A stretch of 64,000 bases of DNA, from NCBI RefSeq assembly GCF_000381925.1, contig NZ_KB907307.1, positions 2,852,001 through 2,916,000 on the forward strand. The letters are read 5' to 3'. The first letter of the stretch is position 1; each line of letters begins with the position of its first letter. The position numbers were made by a program, and so were the translations under genes. The stretch is from Nocardia sp. BMG111209 (GTDB taxonomy: Bacteria; Actinomycetota; Actinomycetes; Mycobacteriales; Mycobacteriaceae). Positions 17,393 through 25,970 of the stretch are shown one piece after another. A model generated the notes under the pieces. The model worked only from the letters and a program-made list of their open reading frames with translations, did not search any database and was not told the origin of the DNA.

Positions 17393-17465
17393 GGCGCCGA
17401 ACATGTTCTGCGCCACCGCGACACCCCGGCCCGCCGGCGATCGGCGGTAGTCCTACGATCGCAGC

Positions 17466-18017
17466 GTGTCACATCATCTGCGAATCCATCTCGCCTACCG
17501 GCAACAGCCGATGCACCGCCACGACCTGGAGGACTCGTTGCAGGTGGTCCTCGACAAGTTGCATCCGGGAACCGAAATCGACGGCGGCGGAACCGCTCTC
17601 GGCGCGGACGGGGAACCGCTGTCCTGCGATATCGAGGTGGAGGTGGCGGATTCGCCCGACCGGGTGGTCGGCACCGTCGTCGAATTCCTGAATTCCGTGG
17701 GCGCGCCGCGCGGTTCGTACACCACCGTGGACGGCGGCGATCCGGTGCCGTTCGGCGTCACCGAGGGTCTGGGCCTGTACCTCAACGGCACCGAGCTGCC
17801 CACGGAGGTGTACGAGAACGCCGACCCGAACGAGCTGATCGACTCGATCGATCGCTCGCTCGGCGAGGAGGGCGACTACGTGTCGTACTGGCAGGGCCCC
17901 ACCGAGACCGCCCTGTATCTGTACGGACCGTCCGCGGATCGGATGCGGCAGTTGATCGCCGGCGTGATCGCGGCCACGCCGCTGGCCCAGCGCAGCCGGC
18001 TGGTGCCGCTCACCTGA
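17466..18017 (+). CDS. Hypothetical protein
   Basis: I do not recognise this 183-residue protein. It is acidic, lacks membrane segments and a signal peptide, and appears to have two parts: an N-terminal region rich in charged residues (LEDSLQVVLDKLHPGTEIDGGG) and a C-terminal region with a YWQGPTETALYLYG segment. The coding bias is normal. The GTG start is the first in the frame. No neighbour suggests a role. Confidence 0.65.
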   Translation: MSHHLRIHLAYRQQPMHRHDLEDSLQVVLDKLHPGTEIDGGGTALGADGEPLSCDIEVEVADSPDRVVGTVVEFLNSVGAPRGSYTTVDGGDPVPFGVTEGLGLYLNGTELPTEVYENADPNELIDSIDRSLGEEGDYVSYWQGPTETALYLYGPSADRMRQLIAGVIAATPLAQRSRLVPLT

Positions 18018-18100
18018 TCGAGTTCGGGGCGGCGACCGAATGGGTATCCGACAACCCTGACCGGACAGTCGCTTCTGACAGTCGGCATTGTCGAACGGAC

Positions 18101-18331
18101 GTGAGTCTCATGCTGGATGCGATGGTGGAACATCAGCGGCAGGTCACCGCCGCGGCGCAGGTGCGCAGCGCGCTGCGGTCGGGATCGCCGATCGAGCGGG
18201 CGGTGGGAGTCGTGATGGCACAACGGCATTGCGACCGGGCGACGGCACTGGGTGTCCTGCACGAGATCTCCGGCCGCCGCGGCGTCGGATTCACGGTCGT
18301 GGCGGTGGAGATCGCCGCCACGGCCGGGTGA
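18101..18331 (+). CDS. Small ANTAR-domain protein
   Basis: This 76-residue protein is almost entirely one ANTAR domain. The segment from IERAVGVVMAQRHCDRATALGVLHEIS onward matches the three-helix ANTAR pattern (hydrophobic positions, invariant Ala and Gly). ANTAR domains bind paired RNA hairpins and prevent transcription termination. No sensor domain is attached, so control must come from expression or a partner protein. GTG 18101 or ATG 18110 could be the start. No obvious dual hairpin target is seen nearby. Confidence 0.7.
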   Translation: MSLMLDAMVEHQRQVTAAAQVRSALRSGSPIERAVGVVMAQRHCDRATALGVLHEISGRRGVGFTVVAVEIAATAG

Positions 18332-18348
18332 CCGCCGCCCGGCGCGGG

Positions 18349-19263
18349 TCAGCGGTTCGCCGCCGCCCGGACCACGTCGCCGATCTCCGGCAGCACCGCG
18401 TCGGCGACCCGGATCCGCTGCCGGATCAGCCCGTTGGCGAAGAACAGGTCGGCGGCGTGCTGCTGCTCGGCAACGAAATCCGCCTCGACCGGCAGCAGGC
18501 CCCACGGGCGGGTGCGCAGGGCATGCTCCCACTCCGCCGCCGGACGGCCGTCGTCGGCGGCGAACAACGCGGCGGCCTCGGCCGGGTGGTCCCGCGTCCA
18601 CTCGTCGGCGGCCTGCAGCGCCGCGACGATCGCGGCCACCTCGGCCCGGTGCTCGGTGGCGAACGCGCGGCCGGTGAACCACAGCGAGCGATGGCTGAAC
18701 AACCCGTCGGTCGGGATCACCTCGCGCAGCTGTGCCTGCTGCTCGACCCGGGTCAGGAACGGATAGGACCCGACCCAGGCGTCCACGTCCCGGGCCAGGA
18801 AGCGCTGCGCCGCATCGGCATACGCGTCGACGGGGACGATATCGCCCCAGCCCAGCCCGGCCTTCTCCAGCGCCAGCAGCAACAGGGTGGTCTGCCAGGA
18901 CCCGTGGCCGAGCGCGACCCGCTTACCGCGCAGATCGGCGGGCTCGTGGATATCGGAGTCGGCGTGGACGACCAAGCGGCCGTTCTCCACTCGCGGCCCG
19001 GAGACGGCGAGGTAGACGACGTCGTGGCCCTTCGCCTGCGCGGTGACCGGCGGTGTGGATCCGGTTCCGATGACGTCGTAGCCCCCGTCGAACAGATGGT
19101 CACCGTGTCCGGAGGGCAGCCCGGCGGTGGGGTCGACCCGCGGGTTGTCCAGCGTGCGCAGATCCACCCATTCGAGATCGGGCAGCGTCCGTTCGAGGAT
19201 GCCGAGGTGCCGCAGCACCCACAGGGTGTTGTTCTGCGGGAAGTAGCCGATGCGGATGGTCAT
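18349..19263 (-). CDS. SsuA/NMT1-like substrate-binding-fold protein without signal peptide
   Basis: This 304-residue protein has the fold of SsuA/ThiY periplasmic binding proteins: MTIRIGYFPQNN start, DLRGKRVALGHGSWQTTLLLLALEKAGL hinge region, DAWVGSYPFL. No signal peptide or lipobox precedes the first strand, so it should stay in the cytoplasm. It is the last gene of the organosulfur operon and overlaps the SsuD-like gene by four bases. It could be a cytoplasmic carrier or an enzyme on the binding-protein fold, as DszB is, but no Cys-His-Arg triad was seen. Confidence 0.8.
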   Translation of the reverse strand: MTIRIGYFPQNNTLWVLRHLGILERTLPDLEWVDLRTLDNPRVDPTAGLPSGHGDHLFDGGYDVIGTGSTPPVTAQAKGHDVVYLAVSGPRVENGRLVVHADSDIHEPADLRGKRVALGHGSWQTTLLLLALEKAGLGWGDIVPVDAYADAAQRFLARDVDAWVGSYPFLTRVEQQAQLREVIPTDGLFSHRSLWFTGRAFATEHRAEVAAIVAALQAADEWTRDHPAEAAALFAADDGRPAAEWEHALRTRPWGLLPVEADFVAEQQHAADLFFANGLIRQRIRVADAVLPEIGDVVRAAANR

Positions 19264-20390
19264 CGCGAATTCACCTTTCCGGTGCGGTCTTTCAACAGGG
19301 GCAGAACGTGGCGGCCCACCCGGCGGGCCTCCTCCAGGTGCGGGACGCCGGCCAGGATGAACGCGCCCACCCCCAGATCGATCAGTTCGTCGAGCCGAGC
19401 GGCGACCTCACGGTAGGAACCGACCAGGCCGAAAGCCGGTCCGGGGCGCAGCCGATGGAACCCGCCCCACACGTTGGGCTGCACCTCGAGTGCCCGATGA
19501 TCGGCGGGGTCGGTTCCCACGGCGAAATCCTGGCTGCGCCGCCAGCCGACCGAATCACCTTCCGCGCGTTCGATTTCCGGTGCGGCGGCCCAGCCGAGCC
19601 GGATCTCCTCCCAGGCCTCGTCCGCGGTCTCGCGGGCCAGGACGTCCACGCGCACGGCGAATTTCGGCGGCCGGGGGCTGTTCGCCCGCACCGCGTCGAA
19701 TTTCGCGGCCAGCGCCTCGAACGGTTCCAGCCACGACAGGTAGTGGTCGGCGTGCCGGCCGGCGGCGTCGATCGCGGCGGGGGACGAGCCGGAGAAGTAG
19801 ATCTCCGGAAAGGGTTGTCCGGCGAGCAGTTCCGGCAGGCCACCGTCGTCGACCCGGTAGAACCGGCCGTCGTGCCGGAAGCCGCCGTCGCCGTGCCACA
19901 CCCCCTTCAGGACGTCGAGGAATTCCGAGGTGCGCGCGTACCGGTCGTCGTGCGCGGTGGTGTCGCCCCACCACAGCTGCGCGGGTCCACCGCCGCCGGA
20001 GATGATGTTGTAGACCAGCCGGCCGCCGGTCGCGCGCTGCAAGGTGGCGCTCATCCGGGCCGCCTGCACCGGATGCAGGAATCCGGGCTGGAACGCGACC
20101 ATGAAACGCCAGCTGCGGGTTTCGGCCGCCAGGGTGGCCGCGGCCGCCCACGGATCGTCGGTGTGCGGGAACGACGGCAGCAGCCCGCCGACGAATCCGG
20201 AATCCTCCGCGGACCGGATCACCTCCGCCATGTAGTCGGCGTGGGTGAACCCGTCCCAGCCGGCGCCGCGCCGGCCCGGCGCCAGCGCGTCGGGCAGGTG
20301 CGGGGCGAACCCGCCCCGGCTGCTGCCGGGCCGCCGCAACGAGGTCTGGTCGCCCTCCATCGCGATGCGCCAATAGATGTCAACCGACAT
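19260..20390 (-). CDS. SsuD-like FMNH2-dependent monooxygenase (luciferase-like)
   Basis: This 376-residue TIM-barrel protein of the bacterial luciferase-like family closely follows alkanesulfonate monooxygenase SsuD along its full length: MSVDIYW start, RSWRFMVAFQPGFLHP, SGSSPAAIDAAG, ARETADEAWEEI and the C-terminal LVGSYREVAARLDELIDLGVGAFILAGVPHLEEARRVG. SsuD releases sulfite from C-sulfonates using FMNH2 supplied by a separate reductase; no such reductase gene is nearby. The SsuD Cys of SCEDAW is Thr here. The start overlaps the half-length neighbour by 11 bases. Confidence 0.92.
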   Translation of the reverse strand: MSVDIYWRIAMEGDQTSLRRPGSSRGGFAPHLPDALAPGRRGAGWDGFTHADYMAEVIRSAEDSGFVGGLLPSFPHTDDPWAAAATLAAETRSWRFMVAFQPGFLHPVQAARMSATLQRATGGRLVYNIISGGGGPAQLWWGDTTAHDDRYARTSEFLDVLKGVWHGDGGFRHDGRFYRVDDGGLPELLAGQPFPEIYFSGSSPAAIDAAGRHADHYLSWLEPFEALAAKFDAVRANSPRPPKFAVRVDVLARETADEAWEEIRLGWAAAPEIERAEGDSVGWRRSQDFAVGTDPADHRALEVQPNVWGGFHRLRPGPAFGLVGSYREVAARLDELIDLGVGAFILAGVPHLEEARRVGRHVLPLLKDRTGKVNSR

Positions 20391-20919
20391 GTGCGGACTC
20401 CTTCTCCCCCAGCCGGTACACCTCGCCCGGATCGGATCCGACCTCGACGAAGCCGGGTGTACCCCGGCCGTCGATCCCGCCGACGTACACCGCCGGAAAC
20501 GGGTTGTCGGACAACGGCTTCGGCAAACCCTCTGGGGAATGCCAGAATTCGCGCGCCACCGCCACGAACCGCTCGCGGTCCGGATCGTCCGCCTCGAGGT
20601 GCCAGCCGAACCGGCCGCCGGAGAAGCGCTGCAACGAGGCCGACAACTTCGCCGCGTACTGCGATGTGGTTGCGCCGCTGTGGATTCCGGCGACGACCTG
20701 GACGTATCGGGTCGCCCGCAGCAGTGCCGCCGCGGTGACGATCGATTCGGGGCCCTGGGGGTCGAACGGCACCAGCACGCCGGCCAAGCCCGCGAGATCG
20801 GCGGCTCGGGCCAGTGCGAGCGCGGGAGATTCCGGCGCCGGACGCAGATCGGTGAGATGGGCCGGCAGCCGGGCCGGCGGCGGCGCATCGGCCGCGGCGG
20901 GCAGCACGATATGGGTCAT
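20380..20919 (-). CDS. Half-length luciferase-like protein
   Basis: This 179-residue protein aligns by eye with roughly the first half of SsuD-like monooxygenases: AADLAGLAGVLVPFDPQGPESIVTAAALL, YVQVVAGIHSGATTSQYAAKLSASLQRFSGGRFGWHL and NPFPAVYVGGIDG. It lacks the C-terminal half that supplies conserved FMN and substrate residues. It is intact, has normal codon bias, an AAAGGA ribosome-binding site and a coupled overlap with the full-length enzyme, so it looks maintained and not decayed. It may be an accessory subunit. Confidence 0.78.
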   Translation of the reverse strand: MTHIVLPAAADAPPPARLPAHLTDLRPAPESPALALARAADLAGLAGVLVPFDPQGPESIVTAAALLRATRYVQVVAGIHSGATTSQYAAKLSASLQRFSGGRFGWHLEADDPDRERFVAVAREFWHSPEGLPKPLSDNPFPAVYVGGIDGRGTPGFVEVGSDPGEVYRLGEKESAHVG

Positions 20920-20962
20920 GGGAGTCGAATCCTTTGCGAGGCGGGTGGATTCCGGTGGCCGG

Positions 20963-22228
20963 TCATGCCGATCCGGTGGCGCGCAACGCGAGCCCGGTGA
21001 GTGCGGACACGCCGTCCGCGAGCACCGAATCGTCGAAAATCGCTCGGGGCGAATGATTTCCGGGGGCGTGCGCGGGGTCCGTGCCGGGTGGACAGGCGCC
21101 GAGGGTCAGCATCGCGCCGGGCACCTCGGCGAGCACCCGGCCGATGTCGTCGGAGAACATGCCCGGCTGCGGCGTCGGCCGCACCCGGTCGGGGCCGAAC
21201 AGCTCCGTGAGCACCTCGGTCGCGACGGCGGTCCGGGCCGGATCGTTGACGGTGACCGGATAGCCGTCGGTCACCTCGACGGTGGCGGTGACGCCGTGGG
21301 CCGCGGCGATGCCGTGGCAGACCTCGGTCGCGGCCGCGGCGAGCCGAGTGTGGGTCGCGGCGCTGAACGCCCGGGTGGTCGCCGTCAGCGTGGCCGTCTC
21401 CGGCACGATGTTGGCCGCCGTACCCGCGTGCACCGCGCCGATCGAGAGCACCACCGGGTCCTGCGCGTCGAATCGGCGGGTGACCAGGGATTGCAGCGCA
21501 CCGATCGCGGCACCCAGCGCCGGAATCGGATCGCGGGCCAGATGTGGTGCCGCGCCGTGCCCACCCGCGCCGTGGAAGGTCACCGCGAGGGTGCCCGACG
21601 CCGCCAGCACGGGTCCGGCACGATGGCCGAACACGCCTGCCGGTGTGGCCGCTCCCACATGCAGGGCGTAGGCGGTGGCGGGCCGGGTTCCGGCCACCTC
21701 GAGTAATCCCTCGGCCAGCATCAGGGCGGCGCCGTCGTGGCCCTCCTCGCCGGGCTGGAACATCAGGATCACGTCACCAGCGAGCCGATCGCGCCGGGCC
21801 GCGAGCAGCCCGGCCGTCCCGACCAGGATCGCGGTGTGCAGATCGTGGCCGCAGGCGTGCGCGGCACCGGGGATCCGCGAGGCGTAGTCCAGTCCGGTGC
21901 GCTCCGTCATCGGCAGCGCGTCCAGGTCGGCGCGCAGCAGAACCGGTGCGGCGGAACCGGTTCCGCGCACCACCGCCACCACCGAGGTCAGCGCGGTACC
22001 GGTGCGCACCTCCAGCCCGAGACCGTCGAGCGCGCGCAGCACCTTCTCCTGCGTCCGCGGAAGGTGCCGTCCCACTTCGGGTTCGGCGTGCAGCTCCCGC
22101 CGCAAGCGGACCAACTCCGATTGCCTCGCGCGCGCATCGTCGAGCAGACCCGCCGCCGCGCTCGCGCTGTAGCCATGCGGCGTGAGCGGGAGGCCTCCGT
22201 GGCGAGGCTCCGGCCCCTGATCGCTCAC
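20963..22228 (-). CDS. M20-family amidohydrolase/deacylase
   Basis: This 421-residue protein fits the M20D group of N-acyl amino acid hydrolases. The metal-binding segment HACGHDLHTA and the catalytic GEEGHDGA pair are present, as is the dimerisation-domain segment GAGGHGAAPH. Members cleave N-acetyl or other N-acyl groups from amino acids. In Bacillus, related enzymes sit with ABC transporters and luciferase-like monooxygenases in operons for S-modified cysteines, so an N-acyl organosulfur substrate is plausible here. The GTG start overlaps the ATPase stop by four bases. Confidence 0.9.
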   Translation of the reverse strand: MSDQGPEPRHGGLPLTPHGYSASAAAGLLDDARARQSELVRLRRELHAEPEVGRHLPRTQEKVLRALDGLGLEVRTGTALTSVVAVVRGTGSAAPVLLRADLDALPMTERTGLDYASRIPGAAHACGHDLHTAILVGTAGLLAARRDRLAGDVILMFQPGEEGHDGAALMLAEGLLEVAGTRPATAYALHVGAATPAGVFGHRAGPVLAASGTLAVTFHGAGGHGAAPHLARDPIPALGAAIGALQSLVTRRFDAQDPVVLSIGAVHAGTAANIVPETATLTATTRAFSAATHTRLAAAATEVCHGIAAAHGVTATVEVTDGYPVTVNDPARTAVATEVLTELFGPDRVRPTPQPGMFSDDIGRVLAEVPGAMLTLGACPPGTDPAHAPGNHSPRAIFDDSVLADGVSALTGLALRATGSA

Positions 22229-22941
22229 GCCGGGACTCCCGTGACGCCGAGGTCGGCCAAGAGGCGGCGGCGTAATGCCGTGAAGTCCGGGTCGCCCGGG
22301 TCGCGGGGGCGGGTGACGGTCACCGGTTCGTCGGTGACCAGGTGGCCGTCGCGCAGGACCGCGACCCGGTCGGCCAGGCGGATCGCCTCGTCGACGTCGT
22401 GGGTGACCAGGAGGACCGCGGGGTGGTGGCGGGCACACAGGTCGGCGACCAGGTCCTGCATCCGCAGGCGGGTCAGGGCGTCGAGGGCGGCGAAAGGTTC
22501 GTCCAGCAACAGCAATTCGGGCTCGCGGACCAGGGCACGGGCCAGGGCGACGCGTTGCGCCTCGCCGCCGGAGAGGGTGGCGGGCCAGGCGCGGGCGTGG
22601 TCGGCGAGTCCGACCTCCGCCAGCGCGGCCTGTGCCGTCTCGCGGGTCGCCGCGCCGCGCGGTAGCCCGATCGTGACGTTGCCGAGCACCCGCTGCGACG
22701 GGATCAGGCGTGGTTCCTGGAAGACGACGGTGCGGGCGCGCGGGACGAGAACCGTGCCGGCGTCGGGCCGGTCGAGTCCGGCGAGGATGCGCAGCAGCGT
22801 GGTCTTGCCGGAACCGCTGGCGCCCAGCAGGGCCAGGAATTCGCCGCGGCGCACGGTGAGGCCGATGCCGTCGAGGACTCGGCGGTCGCCGAAGGCGCGG
22901 GTCAGGTTCGTCAGCGCAATCGCGGTGCCGGACAGGCTCAT
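22225..22941 (-). CDS. ABC transporter ATP-binding protein (SsuB-like)
   Basis: This 238-residue ATPase has Walker A GASGSGKTT (residues 40-48), a Q-loop near 75, signature LSGGEAQR (123-130), Walker B LLLLDEP (144-150) and the switch His181. It belongs to the nitrate/sulfonate/taurine importer group. It overlaps the permease and the M20 gene by four bases each, so the transporter and the amidohydrolase are one translational unit. It should energise import of an organosulfur compound. Confidence 0.94.
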   Translation of the reverse strand: MSLSGTAIALTNLTRAFGDRRVLDGIGLTVRRGEFLALLGASGSGKTTLLRILAGLDRPDAGTVLVPRARTVVFQEPRLIPSQRVLGNVTIGLPRGAATRETAQAALAEVGLADHARAWPATLSGGEAQRVALARALVREPELLLLDEPFAALDALTRLRMQDLVADLCARHHPAVLLVTHDVDEAIRLADRVAVLRDGHLVTDEPVTVTRPRDPGDPDFTALRRRLLADLGVTGVPA

Positions 22942-23810
22942 CGGGCCACTCCCGGGGTACGCCACGGCATCAGGACCCGTTCCAGCGCGCGGATGACGAT
23001 ATCCGCGAGCAGACCGAGCAGGCCGTAGATCAGGATGATCACCGACAGGATGTCGGTGCGGGAGAAGTTCTGCGCCTGCGCCATCAGATAACCCAGTCCC
23101 GCAGTGGAATTGATCTCCTCGGCGGCGATCAGCGCGATCACGCTGAGGGTCGTCGACAGGCGCAGCCCGGACAGCAGCGCCGGGAGGGCGCCTGGCAGCA
23201 CGATCCGGCCCACCACGGCGAGCCGGCTCAGGCCGAAGGTGCGGGCCGCCTCCAGCAGTTTCGGGTCCGTGGTGCGGACCGCGCCGAAGGTCGACACGTA
23301 CATCGGGAAGGTGGTGGCCACCGCGATCAGGATGATCCGCGCCGACTCGCCGATGCCGAACCACACCATGAACAGCGGCACCAGCGACAGGAACGGCAGC
23401 GCTCGCAGCGTCTGTACCGCCGAATCGAGCAGGTCCTCACCCAGCCGCCAGGAACCGGTCAGCACGCCGAGCACGAGCCCGGTGAGCACGCCGAAGCACA
23501 GTCCCGTTCCGGCGCGGCTCAGCGACACCGCCAGCGCGTCCGTCAATTGCCCACTGTCCCAGAGCTTTCCGGCCGCACGCAGCACCTCCGGCGGTGAGGC
23601 CAGCAGATCCGGGGTGAGCAGGCCGGTGGCCGACGCGATCCACCAGACCGCGAGGATCACCAGCGGGCCCAGCGCGCGCAGCACGAACGCCACCCCGCGC
23701 GGCCGCGGCCGGGGCACCCGGACCCGCGGGGTGATCAGGGAGCCACCCGATTCCGCCGCCGCGGGAGCCGCCACCGCGTCGGCACCCGTCCGGCCCACCA
23801 CCGCGGTCAT
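22938..23810 (-). CDS. ABC transporter permease (SsuC-like)
   Basis: This 290-residue inner-membrane protein has about six transmembrane helices and the BPD_transp_1 EAA loop, seen as EAARTFGLSRLAVVGRIVLPGALP. The cytoplasmic N-terminus is Pro/Arg-rich. The sequence fits the SsuC/TauC permease group. It is coupled by four-base overlaps to the lipoprotein gene upstream and the ATPase gene downstream. Confidence 0.94.
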   Translation of the reverse strand: MTAVVGRTGADAVAAPAAAESGGSLITPRVRVPRPRPRGVAFVLRALGPLVILAVWWIASATGLLTPDLLASPPEVLRAAGKLWDSGQLTDALAVSLSRAGTGLCFGVLTGLVLGVLTGSWRLGEDLLDSAVQTLRALPFLSLVPLFMVWFGIGESARIILIAVATTFPMYVSTFGAVRTTDPKLLEAARTFGLSRLAVVGRIVLPGALPALLSGLRLSTTLSVIALIAAEEINSTAGLGYLMAQAQNFSRTDILSVIILIYGLLGLLADIVIRALERVLMPWRTPGVAR

Positions 23811-24811
23811 CGGTCCGCCAGCGCGCCGACGTCGACCAGATGCGGTTCGACGTCGAAGGCGCCGTCGAGCACCTTCTGATCGGCGAAGAATTTCGACACC
23901 TCCGCGAAGGCCGCCTTGTCCGTGGTGGTGATCGCCGAGGTCGGCTTGCCCGCCTTCAGGAATTCGATCTCCAGATCCCGCTGCCGGCCCTCGAAGGCGT
24001 CCGGGCCCGAGGTGTGGAACACGTTGAGGTAGTTCTCCGGATGCGCGGCCTGCTGCTGTTCGGCCTGGTGCAGATAGTCGTAGAACGCCTTCACCACGGC
24101 CGGATGCTGCTGCACGAATTCGTTGCGCGCCGCCCACACCGCGTAGTTCTGCGAACCGATGTCGCCGCCGTTCACCAGGAAATGTTCACCGGCGTTGGCG
24201 CGTTCGGAGACCGAGTAGGTGGCCCAGGTGGCCCACGCGTCGACCTGACCGGAGTGCAGCACCGCCGCACTCTGACCGGGTTGCAGGTACACCCGCGTCA
24301 CCGCGTCGGCCGGGACGTTGTTGCGGGCCAGCGCCCGCAGCAGCAGATATTCGCTGGACCCGCCGTGCCACACCACGACCTTCCTGCCGGCCAGGTCCGC
24401 GACCGACTTGATCGGCGACGAGTCCTTGACCAGGATGCCTTCCCCGACGGCGTCGGGTGCGACCGCGGCGAACAAGCCGAAGCCCGCCTTCTGCGCCAGG
24501 GCCGCGACCGCCGAGGTGATCGAGCCCTCGGCGAGGTCGAGTTCGTTGTTGTCCAATTCCTGTGCGGCCGGGGCGAACGGGCCGGCGCTGCCGGTCCACT
24601 GCACCTTCGCACCGACCTTCGCCAGCGCGGCGTCCAGGCTGCCGTCCTTCTTGCCGAGGGCCAGCGCGCCGGAGTTGCCGGGATCGGGAATGCGGACCGT
24701 GACGGTTCCCGTCGCGGATTTCGCGCCGTCCGAGCCGGTGGACGAGCAGGCGGACACCACGGCGGTGAGGGCGACGGCGGCCGCCAGGGCCAGGACACGG
24801 GTGACGGTCAT
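23807..24811 (-). CDS. ABC transporter substrate-binding lipoprotein (SsuA-like)
   Basis: This 334-residue protein starts with a lipoprotein signal peptide whose lipobox ends VVSAC, with Cys22 as the lipid-anchored residue. A substrate-binding domain of the SsuA/NMT1 family follows, with SVADLAGRKVVVWHGGSSEYLLLRAL and VDAWATWATYS segments. It would sit outside the membrane and deliver substrate to the SsuC-like permease. The GGSSEYLLL segment lies at the position that contacts sulfonates in relatives. It overlaps the desulfinase-like gene by four bases. Confidence 0.93.
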   Translation of the reverse strand: MTVTRVLALAAAVALTAVVSACSSTGSDGAKSATGTVTVRIPDPGNSGALALGKKDGSLDAALAKVGAKVQWTGSAGPFAPAAQELDNNELDLAEGSITSAVAALAQKAGFGLFAAVAPDAVGEGILVKDSSPIKSVADLAGRKVVVWHGGSSEYLLLRALARNNVPADAVTRVYLQPGQSAAVLHSGQVDAWATWATYSVSERANAGEHFLVNGGDIGSQNYAVWAARNEFVQQHPAVVKAFYDYLHQAEQQQAAHPENYLNVFHTSGPDAFEGRQRDLEIEFLKAGKPTSAITTTDKAAFAEVSKFFADQKVLDGAFDVEPHLVDVGALADR

Positions 24812-25854
24812 CGGGAACTCCGAACTTCGGTGGGGACGAGACGGCGGCCGGCGCGGGCCGAGACGAGGGCGGTGGCGGCCGCCAGCGGTGCCGGGTCGGC
24901 CCATGCGGCGACGTCGACCGGCGCGGCGAGGAAGCCGTGGCCGCGCAGGAAATGTTCTTGGCGGGCAAGCAGTTCCAGGCGCTGCCCGGACAGATCCAGG
25001 CGCAGGTCGGGGTGGCCGGTCCAGGCATAGGCGCCCGCGACACCGGCGGCGCCGGCCCCGGTCTCGGCGGCCAGGATGCGCGGCACGTCGGCCGGGTTGG
25101 CGGCGGCCCAGTCGGCCGCTTCCAGCAGCACCGCGAGGAATCGGCTCACGATCCCCGGATGCTCGTCGAGCAGCCGCTGATGCACGGTGACCGGTCGCGG
25201 CGTGCCGTTGTTGATGCGAATACCCTTGTCCGGGAACGAATCCAGATCGAGGGCGACCACCGCGTCGTGGCGGGCGGCCGCCTCGACGGCCAGCGCGCCC
25301 TTCACGTACACCGCGTCCACCCGGCCGTCGCGCAACGCCTCGAGTTCGGCGACCCACTGGTCGGCGCCGGGCGCGGCGTCGATGTCCACCGGCCGCACGT
25401 CGCCGAGGGTGCGCCCGGCGGCGGCGAGCGCACCGGCGAATCCGGCCAGGGCCATGGCCCGCCAGAAGTCGATGGCGATCGGCCGGCGCGGGATCGCGAC
25501 CCGCAGGCCGGCCAGTTGTGCGGGCGCGGTGAGGTCGTGGCCGCGGCGGACCAGGACGGCCTGGCGTTCCTCGATCCAGGTCAGCCCGATCAGCCGGGTC
25601 GGCTCGCCGCCGGCGCGCGCCCACAGCGCCGGCACGTTGCCGCCCTCGCGGAACAGGCCGGTGAGCGCGTGGGTGTAGTGACTGTCGCGCAGCACGCCGG
25701 GACCCGCGTCCTGCAGCGAGCGCACCGCGAGCCCGTCGGCCGCGAATTCGGCGGCGAGCCAACCCCGATCGGCCGCGATACCGGTGGCCGTCGGCACCGG
25801 ACACCGGGTGAACCACAGCGTGTCCAGCGTCTCGGGCGGGACGGGAGCGGACAT
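24808..25854 (-). CDS. DszB-like sulfinate desulfinase candidate
   Basis: This 348-residue protein has the binding-protein fold but no signal peptide, and its N-terminus resembles 2'-hydroxybiphenyl-2-sulfinate desulfinase DszB. The key residues line up: Cys18 in RCPVPTA (DszB Cys27 in NCPVPNA), His59 in SHYTH (DszB His60), and Arg69 in FREGGNVP (DszB Arg70). The His-Arg spacing is ten in both, and the Gly-Gly after the Arg is kept. DszB releases sulfite from a sulfinate. The start has a GGAGG site and it is the first gene of the operon. The substrate is unknown. Confidence 0.8.
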   Translation of the reverse strand: MSAPVPPETLDTLWFTRCPVPTATGIAADRGWLAAEFAADGLAVRSLQDAGPGVLRDSHYTHALTGLFREGGNVPALWARAGGEPTRLIGLTWIEERQAVLVRRGHDLTAPAQLAGLRVAIPRRPIAIDFWRAMALAGFAGALAAAGRTLGDVRPVDIDAAPGADQWVAELEALRDGRVDAVYVKGALAVEAAARHDAVVALDLDSFPDKGIRINNGTPRPVTVHQRLLDEHPGIVSRFLAVLLEAADWAAANPADVPRILAAETGAGAAGVAGAYAWTGHPDLRLDLSGQRLELLARQEHFLRGHGFLAAPVDVAAWADPAPLAAATALVSARAGRRLVPTEVRSSR

Positions 25855-25970
25855 CGCGGTACCTCCGGAGGCGGAATCGAACGGGACGAGCGGAAGCGAG
25901 TGCGGCCCGCTCCGGAATCCGCCGGGGCGGACCGCTCGGCGCCCAATGCTGCCCGACGGCACCCGGGTAG

